A program made the position numbers and the translations under genes. Shown here one piece after another: positions 38,236 to 46,086 of a DNA stretch of 64,000 nucleotides. Each line of letters begins with the position of its first letter. Position 1 is the first letter of the stretch. The notes below the pieces were generated by a model. That model saw only the letters and a program-made list of their open reading frames with translations. It had not been told where the DNA came from and ran no database searches. The stretch is from UBA1231 sp045652765. Lineage in GTDB: Bacteria > Bacillota_I > Bacilli_A > ML615J-28 > CAG-313. The stretch covers positions 1 through 64,000 of the forward strand of contig JAZOLG010000003.1 in the NCBI GenBank assembly GCA_045652765.1. The letters are read 5' to 3'.

Positions 38236-38664
38236 TTACCCTTCTACAACGATTCCCATATTGCGAGCTGTTCCCTCAACGATTCTAGCAGCAGCTTCAA
38301 CATCGTAAGCATTTAAATCTGGCATTTTAACTTTTGCGATTTCTAAAAGTTGTTCTCTTGTGATTTTACCTACTTTTGTTTTCTTTGAGTTTGCAGCACC
38401 TGATTTTACGCCAGCCGCTTTCTTTAGCATATCTGACGCTGGTGGAGTTTTTGTAATAAATGTAAATGAACGGTCTTCATATACAGTAATTACAACCGGA
38501 ATAATGCTTCCAGCCATATCCTTTGTACGATCGTTAAATTGTACACAGAATTGTTGGATATTAACTTGAGCTTGCCCTAAAACTGGTCCAACTGGTGGAG
38601 CTGGATTTGCCTTACCAGCTTGGATTTGGAGTTTTACGACTTTTTTAATTTTCTTTTCAGCCAC
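38236..38664 (-). CDS. rplK: 50S ribosomal protein L11
   Basis: The protein has 142 residues from the GTG at 38662-38664, which has GGAGGTG six bases upstream and gives the usual family length; a TTG twelve codons earlier would read through that ribosome site. The blocks KVVKLQIQAGKANPAPPVGP, YEDRSFTFITKTPPAS and GTARNMGI are intact. L11 binds the GTPase-associated centre of 23S rRNA and is needed for the stringent response. It is the first gene of the rplK-rplA unit. Confidence 0.97.
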   Translation of the reverse strand: MAEKKIKKVVKLQIQAGKANPAPPVGPVLGQAQVNIQQFCVQFNDRTKDMAGSIIPVVITVYEDRSFTFITKTPPASDMLKKAAGVKSGAANSKKTKVGKITREQLLEIAKVKMPDLNAYDVEAAARIVEGTARNMGIVVEG

Positions 38665-38690
38665 GAGACGCACCTCCTCTTTTGTCCGTG

Positions 38691-38726
38691 ATGTGGTCAA
38701 TTGAAATCATTTTGATTTCTCCCACT
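38691..38726 (-). promoter_or_regulatory. second L1-like binding site, rplK leader
   Basis: In mRNA sense, AAGTGGGAG and TTGACCACAT (38691-38726) can form the same GTGG/CCAC stem with the GGAG side as at the rplK-rplA site, here with a short inner hairpin. It lies in the rplK leader, 27 bases before the start codon. Confidence 0.6.
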
Positions 38727-38784
38727 TCGTCATTTTTGTTAATAACCTAAATAGTATACGCACTTGTCAATGCACGCGTCTATT

Positions 38785-38813
38785 ATTATACTATAAACTA
38801 TTACTTTTGTCAA
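38785..38813 (-). promoter_or_regulatory. promoter of rplK-rplA
   Basis: TTGACA (38808-38813), 17 bases and TATAAT (38785-38790) on the minus strand form a perfect consensus. Confidence 0.92.
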
Positions 38814-38917
38814 GAAATTATATATTCCTTTTCTTATATAATATAATGAATAGTTTTTTTAGACATTTTCCAATTATTTTTTATAATTTTGCGTTATAAT
38901 ATATGAGAGGTGAAAAA

Positions 38918-40666
38918 ATGAAAAAAATTTTATTATTTATTACAATTTTATTTTTTAGTATTATTCTAGTAGGATGTGCTAGTAGCGACAAGTCAGAAAT
39001 TGACAATAATTATGGTTCGATTGGTGGTGAACCAATCAATCCTATGCCAGATTTTACACCAAGTGCTCCAGAAGGTGGTGATTATTATAACCCTTCTAGT
39101 AAAGACGAACCAATTCAAGCAGGACAAATTACTTCTTCCGAATGGAATGACAACGAAAATTTTGACTATTGGTTAAATTTAATAAGTCATTCTCCAAACG
39201 AAACGGAACAAGAAAAACATTATCTTGCTTCATACTACGAAGTTTTTAATTCAAAGACAAAAGCATTATCAGTTAAATACATGCATAAGTTTCATTTTAC
39301 AAACGAAGAAAAACCATTAGCTAATGCTAAAGTAGTAATTAGATTTAACAATACAGTATTATTTGAAGGTGTAACCAATGCAGCAGGTGATGTATACACT
39401 TTCTTTGATAAAGAATTATATGACGAAATTCAAATTGACGTTTTTTACAATAACACTAAACTTACTACATTGAGTCACAAAACGTCTGGCACTGCCAATG
39501 AATCAGGATTTGAATTTGGCAAACATTATAATATTACAATTTCTGAAATCAATACTTTAGATTTAGCATTAGTAGTAGATACTACAGGTTCAATGGCAGA
39601 TGAATTAAAATATCTACAAGTTGAACTACAAAATGTTTTAGAAAACATTAATAGTGAAAATCCAAATTTACAAATTCGTCTAGCTTTAATTTTTTACCGT
39701 GATGAAGGCGACCAATACGTAACAAGAGTATATGACTTTGATACAGATTTACAAAAACAATACAATTTCCTTCAATCACAAGAAGCTTTTGGTGGAGGAG
39801 ATACACCAGAAGCAGTGCATTCAGCTTTAACTGAACTTGATAGTTTATCTTGGTCAGAACAATCAACAAAGATTGCTATTCACGTTTGTGATGCTCCACC
39901 ACACAATGATACAAACATCTTCCAAAATATTGCATTATCAACTAAAAATTTAGCAAAAAAAGGAATTAGATTTGTTCCCGTAATTTGCAGTGGTTCAGAC
40001 TATCTTACAGAATTCATTTTCCGCCAAATGGCACTTTACACAGGTGGAACATACACTTACATTACTGATCATTCTGGAATTGGCGGTTCTCACACTGATC
40101 AAGCCACACCAAACGATGTTGTTGTAGAATATTTAAATAAAATGTTAATTCGTATAATTAGCGAATATATTAAAGGAGAAAATATCCCTCCTGTTGCGTA
40201 TAACGCAAAAGATAAACACACTGTAAGTTTTGATTCACAATGCGGATCAAAAATCAATGTTCAATTAGTTGATGATAATGGAACAGTTACTAAAGTCGAA
40301 GATCCAGTTCGTCCTGGTTATATATTCTTAGGATGGATTGTTAAAGGTGATGAAAAATTTGAGTTCTTCTCATTTGATACTCCTATAACTTCTTCAATTA
40401 CACTTCAAGCTGTTTGGGCAGATGAATCAAGGTTGGCATTCATCGTATATATTTATTGGAACGATGGCCGAGAACCTGAAATTTTAATTTATAAAAAAGG
40501 TGAAACAGTCGACTTAGATCATCTATCAAAATTTATTTTGCCAGAAAATGTCAGTTCATTCATTGGTTGGTACACATACAAAGATGGTGTATTAAATCCA
40601 TTTGATTCTACAACTCCAATTACCGAAAATACAGAAATTCATGCAATTTATGTGAAAAATCAATAA
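38918..40666 (+). CDS. VWA-domain lipoprotein with InlB-type repeats
   Basis: This 582-residue secreted protein starts at MKKILL (GAGAGGTG upstream). A signal peptide ends in lipobox ILVGC (Cys20); an acidic linker and a beta-rich region (about 105-210) follow, then a von Willebrand A domain (about 214-420). Its metal site uses DTTGS (221-225), GGGDTPE with Thr296, and CDAPPH near 325, the variant found in vwkA-like VWA proteins. Two Listeria-Bacteroides (InlB B) repeats end it, each with a GW or G-W motif (RPGYIFLGW, FIGWYT). It is the only gene of opposite strand within the conserved nusG-rplK block. Adhesion or envelope binding is the likely role. Confidence 0.85.
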   Translation: MKKILLFITILFFSIILVGCASSDKSEIDNNYGSIGGEPINPMPDFTPSAPEGGDYYNPSSKDEPIQAGQITSSEWNDNENFDYWLNLISHSPNETEQEKHYLASYYEVFNSKTKALSVKYMHKFHFTNEEKPLANAKVVIRFNNTVLFEGVTNAAGDVYTFFDKELYDEIQIDVFYNNTKLTTLSHKTSGTANESGFEFGKHYNITISEINTLDLALVVDTTGSMADELKYLQVELQNVLENINSENPNLQIRLALIFYRDEGDQYVTRVYDFDTDLQKQYNFLQSQEAFGGGDTPEAVHSALTELDSLSWSEQSTKIAIHVCDAPPHNDTNIFQNIALSTKNLAKKGIRFVPVICSGSDYLTEFIFRQMALYTGGTYTYITDHSGIGGSHTDQATPNDVVVEYLNKMLIRIISEYIKGENIPPVAYNAKDKHTVSFDSQCGSKINVQLVDDNGTVTKVEDPVRPGYIFLGWIVKGDEKFEFFSFDTPITSSITLQAVWADESRLAFIVYIYWNDGREPEILIYKKGETVDLDHLSKFILPENVSSFIGWYTYKDGVLNPFDSTTPITENTEIHAIYVKNQ

Positions 40667-40708
40667 TTTTACTTAATGAATTTTTCCTAAAAATAATTGT
40701 AAAAATAA

Positions 40709-40738
40709 AAAATCTAGAACAAAAGTTCTAGATTTTTT
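40709..40738. terminator. bidirectional terminator, VWA gene and nusG
   Basis: Perfect 12-bp stem AAAATCTAGAAC/GTTCTAGATTTT with A and T runs on both sides between the convergent VWA and nusG genes. Confidence 0.87.
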
Positions 40739-41295
40739 TATTCATTAATAGGTTTTACTTCTTCAAAAGAAACTTCAGTAGGAGTTTGTCTTCCAAAGAA
40801 ATCTACAAGAACAGTAACAGTTTGTGTTTCCGCATCAATTGAATCAACAGTACCAACTTGACCAGTAAAGTTACCATTTAAGATTTGAACTTCGTCACCA
40901 ACTTTAAATTTAACGTTAGCCTCAATTGTAATACCACAACTTTTTAACACTGGAATAATTTCTTCAGGTTGAAGTGGAACAGGTTTTGCACCTCCACCGC
41001 TAGACCCTAGGAAACCAGTAACCATTGGCGTATTACGAACAATAAACCAAGATTCATCTGTAACAATCATGTCTACAAAAATATAACCTGGAAATTGTTT
41101 TTCTACAACCTCTTTCATTTCGCCATTTTTCTTTTTTTCATAACGAACAGTTTCAGGAATTAAAACTTGGAAAATATAATTTTCCATATTCATTGATTTA
41201 ATACGTCTTTCTAAGTTAACCTTAGCCGCATTTTCACATCCAGAATATGATTGAATTACATACCAAGCACGTTCATTTTCGTAATCGTAATCCAT
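40738..41295 (-). CDS. nusG: transcription termination/antitermination factor NusG
   Basis: This 185-residue protein has the NGN domain (RAWYVIQSYSGCENAAKVNL, PGYIFVDM, RNTPMVTGFLG) and a C-terminal KOW domain (KVGDEVQILNGNFTGQVGTV). NusG binds RNA polymerase near the clamp, affecting pausing and Rho or ribosome coupling. It starts three bases after secE without a clear ribosome site, so it is probably translationally coupled. Confidence 0.97.
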   Translation of the reverse strand: MDYDYENERAWYVIQSYSGCENAAKVNLERRIKSMNMENYIFQVLIPETVRYEKKKNGEMKEVVEKQFPGYIFVDMIVTDESWFIVRNTPMVTGFLGSSGGGAKPVPLQPEEIIPVLKSCGITIEANVKFKVGDEVQILNGNFTGQVGTVDSIDAETQTVTVLVDFFGRQTPTEVSFEEVKPINE

Positions 41296-41297
41296 AA

Positions 41298-41801
41298 TTA
41301 TTTAGTAAGCCAAGCCTTTAAAGGATCAAGTGCTAAGTCACATAAGAACATAAATGCGATTAAAACAACAATAAAAATAAATGTACGAGCAACATTTATT
41401 AAGAATTGTGATTTAGATAATCCAGATAAATTCTTAATTTCACTTAATGATGGACGATAGAAAGGAATAAATACTAACACTAAAGATATAGCCGCAAGAC
41501 CTATTAAGATCCATGCAAATAATTTACCTTTTAAAATGTCTAGTAAGAATACATTTTCAATAGTTAATACTTCAGTTACAATTAATACACCAAGTGTAAT
41601 TGCGAATAAAGCAAGTACTAACATGATGATATTTTCACCTTTATATTCTTTTGATAAGAAGTTTAAAATACGGTGTGGTTTCTCACCAGCTTCTTTTAAT
41701 GCTCTTTCTTTTTCAGCTTTTTTAGCTTGTTTACGTGCTTCTTTAACAGCTTTTTTGTCAAGTTCTTTTTCATTTTCTTGAACTTTTAATTCTTCACTCA
41801 T
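41298..41801 (-). CDS. secE: preprotein translocase subunit SecE, extended
   Basis: The protein has 167 residues, against about 60 for typical Gram-positive SecE. The last 60 or so residues are SecE-like (RPSLSEIKNLSGLSKSQFLINVARTF followed by a membrane helix), and the gene sits in the secE position between rpmG and nusG. Before this there are two extra membrane segments (about 57-80 and 92-112) and a strongly charged N-terminal region (KKAVKEARKQAKKAEKERAL). SecE clamps SecY in the protein channel. The extension resembles three-helix SecE of Gram-negatives in layout only. AGGAGG precedes the ATG. Confidence 0.83.
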   Translation of the reverse strand: MSEELKVQENEKELDKKAVKEARKQAKKAEKERALKEAGEKPHRILNFLSKEYKGENIIMLVLALFAITLGVLIVTEVLTIENVFLLDILKGKLFAWILIGLAAISLVLVFIPFYRPSLSEIKNLSGLSKSQFLINVARTFIFIVVLIAFMFLCDLALDPLKAWLTK

Positions 41802-41811
41802 TGTGAACCTC

Positions 41812-41961
41812 CTATTTTGTTTCCTTATGAGTAGTATGTTTATTACATCTAGGACAATATTTCTTAATAACTACCCTTTTAGCTGTGTTTAATTTATTTT
41901 TCTCGGTTGTATAGTTTCGTGATAAACACTCTTCACATACTAAGATAACTTTTTCTCTCAT
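41812..41961 (-). CDS. rpmG: 50S ribosomal protein L33
   Basis: This 49-residue protein starts at MREKV (AGGTGG upstream); sixteen codons of longer reading lie in the leader. It has the zinc-binding CEEC and CPRC pairs, so it is the zinc (C+) form of L33, and the typical NYTTEKNK and RVVIKKYCPRC blocks. L33 sits near the E site of the large subunit. It has its own promoter just after sigH and begins the rpmG-secE-nusG unit. Confidence 0.95.
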   Translation of the reverse strand: MREKVILVCEECLSRNYTTEKNKLNTAKRVVIKKYCPRCNKHTTHKETK

Positions 41962-41980
41962 TATACCACCTGCTTTATTT

Positions 41981-42009
41981 ATTTTATCAAAATTTAGTGT
42001 TTTTGTCAA
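41981..42009 (-). promoter_or_regulatory. promoter of rpmG-secE-nusG
   Basis: TTGACA (42004-42009), 17 bases and TAAAAT (41981-41986) on the minus strand, between sigH and rpmG. Confidence 0.85.
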
Positions 42010-42022
42010 ATAATCTTATTAT

Positions 42023-42556
42023 TTATTTATTTTTTTGTTTCTTTAATTTCTTTTTGATTCTAAAAATCGTATTATAAGCCTGTTTTTTTGTCAAATTTAG
42101 ATTTTTTGAAACATCTTCAATCGAATTACCTCGAAAAAAATATTGAAAATAAACCGCTTTTTCTATTATTGAGAGACATTTTATGTCAACAAATTCAGAA
42201 CATTTTTGTTCATTATTAATAAACATCGTTTCATCTTTTTTGATCTCAACGACACTTTTATTATATTCTCGAACAATTAAACTATTAAATCTATTTTCTA
42301 ACAACAGCTTAAAATACATCGTAAATGATTTAGAATACATTGTATTAAAAGTTTGAATCGCTTTAAAAAGCACCATTCTTGCTTCTTGATAAATATCATC
42401 ATAGTTATCTTTATTAAACTTGTATTTACTTATAAGACTTACTATTAAATTATGATACTTATCAAAAAGAGCAGTCAATGCTTCTTCGTTATAATTTTCT
42501 ATTAAATAGAGTAATTCATAATCATTTTCCAAATTAAAATTAATTGTTAACACCAC
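42023..42556 (-). CDS. sigH: RNA polymerase sigma factor, SigH-like by position
   Basis: This 177-residue protein has sigma region 2 (YDDIYQEARMVLFKAIQTFN; FTMYFKLLLENRF) and region 4 (SIEDVSKNLNLTKKQAYNTI with a basic tail). It lies between rlmB and rpmG, the place of sigH in B. subtilis, where SigH drives the first step of sporulation and stationary-phase genes. It is shorter and more diverged than SigH (about 218), so a different specialised role is possible. The start is a GTG pair overlapping rlmB by 17 bases; the exact start is uncertain. Confidence 0.8.
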   Translation of the reverse strand: MVLTINFNLENDYELLYLIENYNEEALTALFDKYHNLIVSLISKYKFNKDNYDDIYQEARMVLFKAIQTFNTMYSKSFTMYFKLLLENRFNSLIVREYNKSVVEIKKDETMFINNEQKCSEFVDIKCLSIIEKAVYFQYFFRGNSIEDVSKNLNLTKKQAYNTIFRIKKKLKKQKNK

Positions 42557-43259
42557 GATTTCTTATAGCTTCATACAAAATCAAACCGGCACTTACGGAT
42601 GCATTAAGCGAATTAACTTTTCCAAACATTGGAATTTTAACAAGCAAATCACAGTTCTTTTGTACTAGTGGAGAAATTCCTTTCCCTTCGCTTCCAACAA
42701 CTAAACAACATTTGCCAGAATAATCAGCATCTTTATAATCCATTGTTCCTGTTAATTCAAGACCAATTACCCAGTAGCCACATTCTTTTAATTTTTCAAT
42801 TGTTTGATTCAAATTAGTAACTTTGCAAACATCAACATGTTCATAAGCACCTGTTGATACTTTTACAACTGTTTCATTGACTTCTACACTTCGATTTTTA
42901 GGAATTATTATTCCATCACATCCTGTTGCATCGGCACTTCTTAAAATTGCACCTAAATTGTGTGGATCTTCAAGTCCATCTAAAATTAACAAGACCGAAT
43001 CTTTTTTACCACTTGTTTTGTCAATAATTTCTTCTATTGTGAAATATTGATATTCTTCACAATCGCAAACTATCCCACCCGCTTTTTCACCAAATTTGGC
43101 CAAAAAGCTTTTTTTATTTAATATTGCAACTTTAATTCTTCTTCTTTGAAACTCGTTTATTAACTCTTTATCTTGAAACGTTTCGGCCGCATATACATTA
43201 AAAATCTTTCTAGTTCCTTTTAAAAGTTCTCTAACGGCATTTTTTCCCATTACAAGCAT
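42540..43259 (-). CDS. rlmB: 23S rRNA (guanosine-2'-O-)-methyltransferase RlmB
   Basis: This 239-residue SPOUT (TrmH family) methyltransferase has an N-terminal substrate-binding domain (MGKNAVRELL) and the knotted domain with the motifs DGLEDPHNLGAILRSADATG (motif 1), VVGSEGKGIS (motif 2) and IPMFGKVNSLNASVSAGL (motif 3). It methylates the ribose of G2251 in E. coli 23S. AAGGTG precedes the ATG, two bases after the mrnC stop. The position after cysS and mrnC is as in B. subtilis. Confidence 0.95.
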   Translation of the reverse strand: MLVMGKNAVRELLKGTRKIFNVYAAETFQDKELINEFQRRRIKVAILNKKSFLAKFGEKAGGIVCDCEEYQYFTIEEIIDKTSGKKDSVLLILDGLEDPHNLGAILRSADATGCDGIIIPKNRSVEVNETVVKVSTGAYEHVDVCKVTNLNQTIEKLKECGYWVIGLELTGTMDYKDADYSGKCCLVVGSEGKGISPLVQKNCDLLVKIPMFGKVNSLNASVSAGLILYEAIRNRGVNN

Positions 43260-43261
43260 TT

Positions 43262-43660
43262 CTATTCACCTTCTATAATTGAAATTGCTTTTTTTATCAA
43301 AAAGTTTAGTCTTACAAAATCACCTTTTAAATATAAATACCCAATAACTGCTTCTAATCCACTGGATACAAAATACTCTTGCATATTAAGATTCTTTCTA
43401 TGATTTAAAGGTGCACCATTTCGACCTCTTTTAAATATTGATTGTTCTTCTTCAGTAAGATCTAAAGAAAGATTATTGTATATAATTTGATGAGCATGAG
43501 CACTAACAAATTTAACACTTCTTTCTTTTAATTCTTTATTTTTTGTAATACCACATGATAATAAATACTTGCGGATTTCAAGTTCGTAATAAGCATCGCC
43601 AATATAGGCTAAATCCGCCCCATTTAACAAATGATAATTTTTATTTAAATCAACTTTCAT
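43262..43660 (-). CDS. mrnC: Mini-ribonuclease III
   Basis: This 132-residue RNase III-like catalytic domain lacks a double-stranded RNA-binding domain, as in MrnC, which matures 23S ends in B. subtilis. The family signature GADLAYIGDAYYELEIRKYL, with the catalytic Asp, is present, with GAPLNHRKNL and SSGLEAVIGYLYL giving the acidic metal sites. It overlaps the cysS stop by one base, as in TAATG. Its rRNA targets would include the 23S stem partly contained in this window. Confidence 0.95.
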   Translation of the reverse strand: MKVDLNKNYHLLNGADLAYIGDAYYELEIRKYLLSCGITKNKELKERSVKFVSAHAHQIIYNNLSLDLTEEEQSIFKRGRNGAPLNHRKNLNMQEYFVSSGLEAVIGYLYLKGDFVRLNFLIKKAISIIEGE

Positions 43661-45006
43661 TAAAGCACAATTCCTCTATTAGTTATTTCTTTACGAATTG
43701 TGTCTGCAAGTATATAGTCTTTAGTATCTCTTGCGGCATACCAACTTTTAACAAGTTCTAATTCTTCTAAAGTTAACTTTTTAATATTAACAACAAGTCC
43801 TAATACATAAAACATTACTTCTAATGTTTTTAAATATTGATTTAATAAATTGTCATCTTTTTCTTTTTGTCTTAACATTACGTTAATTTCTTTTAATACT
43901 TTGTATAAAACGGTAATAGCATTAGGTGTATTAAAATCATGAGCCATTTCATTAATAAATTCATCATATAAGCTTTGATTATATTTACTATTATCATATA
44001 ATTTGCCATTGATTTCTAAGTAACGATATAAACTAATATAAGTTCTTTCAATCTTTTCACAATCACTTACGGCTGGTTTCATCAAATCATATGTAAAGTT
44101 AATATTTTGACGATAATTATTTGATAACATCATAAAACGACAAGCATTAGGATTGTAAGCATTTAATAAATCTTGAGCACCAACTGTATTTCCTAAAGAT
44201 TTACTCATCTTTTGATTATTAAAATCTACTCGCCCATTGTGAACCCAATAGTTTGCGATAAAATGATCGTGTAAAGCATGAGTTTGAGCGATTTCATTTT
44301 CATGATGTGGGAATTTAAGGTCATTTCCTCCACCATGGATATCAATCTTACCACCAAAGATTTTATCGATCATTACACAACATTCTGTATGCCAACCAGG
44401 TCTTCCCATTCCAAATGGACTATCCCATTTAATACCTTCATCGCTTGTAAGTTTCCATAACACGAAATCTCTTGGATCTTGTTTATCATTTTCAACTTCA
44501 ATTCTTGATCCAACTTCAAGATCGTTTAATCTTTGATTACTCAATACACCATATTCGCTAGCTTTTTGAACACTAAAGTAAACATTATCACCAACTTGAT
44601 AAGCAAACCCTTTATCTTTTAAATCATTAATAAAAGATGTAATTTCATTTATCCATTCAGTTACTCTAGGATAAGTTGTTGCAGTTTCACAGTTAAAATC
44701 ACGGCAAACTTTCAAATATCTTTCAATATATTTTTCTGCTAGTTCTTTTTCACTAATGTTTTCTTCTTTAGCTTTTTTAATAATTTTATCATCGATATCC
44801 GTAAAATTAGTTACATATCGAACTTTATAGCCAATCGTTTTAAAGAATCTGCAAACAGTATCAAAAAATACTACGGGTCTCGCATTACCTATGTGGATAT
44901 CATTGTACACAGTTGGACCGCATACATAAATAGATAATTCATTTTCTTTAAGTGGTTTAAATTCTTCTATTTTATTTGTTAACGAATTATAGATTTTAAT
45001 TTCCAT
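43660..45006 (-). CDS. cysS: cysteinyl-tRNA synthetase
   Basis: This 448-residue class I synthetase has HIGN (GPTVYNDIHIGNARP), the zinc/cysteine-binding residues of the family (YVCGPT, WHTECCVM, HHENEIAQ), and KMSKSLGN. It charges tRNA-Cys. GGAG precedes the ATG. No T-box leader or Cys-responsive element was seen upstream. It opens the cysS-mrnC-rlmB-sigH unit. Confidence 0.97.
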   Translation of the reverse strand: MEIKIYNSLTNKIEEFKPLKENELSIYVCGPTVYNDIHIGNARPVVFFDTVCRFFKTIGYKVRYVTNFTDIDDKIIKKAKEENISEKELAEKYIERYLKVCRDFNCETATTYPRVTEWINEITSFINDLKDKGFAYQVGDNVYFSVQKASEYGVLSNQRLNDLEVGSRIEVENDKQDPRDFVLWKLTSDEGIKWDSPFGMGRPGWHTECCVMIDKIFGGKIDIHGGGNDLKFPHHENEIAQTHALHDHFIANYWVHNGRVDFNNQKMSKSLGNTVGAQDLLNAYNPNACRFMMLSNNYRQNINFTYDLMKPAVSDCEKIERTYISLYRYLEINGKLYDNSKYNQSLYDEFINEMAHDFNTPNAITVLYKVLKEINVMLRQKEKDDNLLNQYLKTLEVMFYVLGLVVNIKKLTLEELELVKSWYAARDTKDYILADTIRKEITNRGIVL

Positions 45007-45032
45007 AAGTCTATCTCCTTTTTTATTAAAAG

Positions 45033-45057
45033 AAGGTCAGAATGACATTCTGACCTT
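45033..45057 (-). terminator. terminator after rpsI
   Basis: A perfect 12-bp stem (AAGGTCAGAATG and its complement) with a one-base centre is followed by TTCTTTTAAT on the minus strand. Confidence 0.75.
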
Positions 45058-45101
45058 GCAAAAACAACTTGATTTTTTTAAACAAATCAACCAAATACGT
45101 A

Positions 45102-45494
45102 TTAACGTTTTGAGAATTGTGGAGCACGACGTGCTTTTTTAAGACCATATTTTTTACGTTCAGTAGCACGAGGGTCACGAGTAAGTAATCCGGCTTTCTT
45201 TAATGAACTTCTGAAATCTGGGCTAATTAATAATAATGCACGGCTAATACCTAAACGGATTGCACCAGCTTGACCGCTGATACCACCACCACAAACATTT
45301 ACATAAATATCATATTGAGTGCTAGTTTGTGTAATATTTAATGGTTGAAGAACGTCTAAACGAACTGCTGCAGATGGAATGTATTCAGCAAAGTTACGAT
45401 CATTAACAACGATTTTACCTGTGCCAGGAACCATTCTTACGCGAGCAACTGAACTTTTACGACGGCCAGTAGCTTGATATTGAACTTTTTCCAT
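45102..45494 (-). CDS. rpsI: 30S ribosomal protein S9
   Basis: This 130-residue protein has the family blocks YQATGRRKSSVARVRMVPG and the C-terminal KKYGLKKARRAPQFSKR, whose last Lys-Arg reaches the P-site tRNA. AGGAGG precedes the ATG. It follows rplM by 12 bases, the usual pair. Confidence 0.98.
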   Translation of the reverse strand: MEKVQYQATGRRKSSVARVRMVPGTGKIVVNDRNFAEYIPSAAVRLDVLQPLNITQTSTQYDIYVNVCGGGISGQAGAIRLGISRALLLISPDFRSSLKKAGLLTRDPRATERKKYGLKKARRAPQFSKR

Positions 45495-45506
45495 TATTCA
45501 TTCCTC

Positions 45507-45944
45507 CTATTTAACCTTTGGAAGGCTTTCTGGTTTTTGAGCAGCATGTGGATGATTTGGACCAACGTATACATATAAACGACGGTACATGTCATCTCCA
45601 AGTTTACCCTTTGGAAGCATTCCGCGAACTGCTTTTTCAACAATCTTTTGAGGTTGTTTGTCAAGCATTTCAGTAGCAGTACGAGTTTTTAATCCTCCTG
45701 CATAACCACTGTGGCGATAATATTTTTTATCTGCCCACTTGTTTCCTGTTAATGCAACTTTTTCAGCATTAACTACAATTACATAATCTCCACCATCAAT
45801 ATGAGGTGTAAAAGTAGGTTTATGTTTACCTTTTAAAACGACAGCAACATCTGTAGCCATTCTACCAAGTACTAATTCAGTAGCGTCTACAACATACCAC
45901 TTACGTTCAACTGATTCATTTGTTTGCATAAATGTTGTACGCAT
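45507..45944 (-). CDS. rplM: 50S ribosomal protein L13
   Basis: This 145-residue protein has KWYVVDATELVLGRMAT, GDYVIVVNAEKVALTG and the C-terminal YVGPNHPHAAQKPE. L13 is an early-assembly protein of the large subunit. AGGAGG precedes the ATG. The L13 leader and a consensus promoter lie directly upstream, as in other Firmicutes. Confidence 0.98.
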   Translation of the reverse strand: MRTTFMQTNESVERKWYVVDATELVLGRMATDVAVVLKGKHKPTFTPHIDGGDYVIVVNAEKVALTGNKWADKKYYRHSGYAGGLKTRTATEMLDKQPQKIVEKAVRGMLPKGKLGDDMYRRLYVYVGPNHPHAAQKPESLPKVK

Positions 45945-45975
45945 TTATTTGTTCCTCCTAAAAATTTAATTTAAA

Positions 45976-46036
45976 TTCCGATTGAAAAGAGTTTTTCTTA
46001 AGTCCTCTATTCAATCAGTAGAGGGCTGTGGGGTTG
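45976..46036 (-). ncRNA. L13 leader (autoregulatory mRNA structure)
   Basis: The leader between the promoter and rplM has the motifs AACCCCACAGCCCTCTACTG and GATTGAATAGAGGACTT in mRNA sense, where CCTCTA pairs with TAGAGG, as in the L13 leader of Firmicutes. It is believed to bind L13 and reduce rplM-rpsI expression. Confidence 0.82.
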
Positions 46037-46056
46037 TTTTCAAATGTATCGCATAT

Positions 46057-46085
46057 ATTATACATTAATTTGTATTTTTTGTCAA
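46057..46085 (-). promoter_or_regulatory. promoter of rplM-rpsI
   Basis: TTGACA (46080-46085), 17 bases and TATAAT (46057-46062) on the minus strand; a perfect consensus. Confidence 0.92.
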
Positions 46086-46086
46086 A

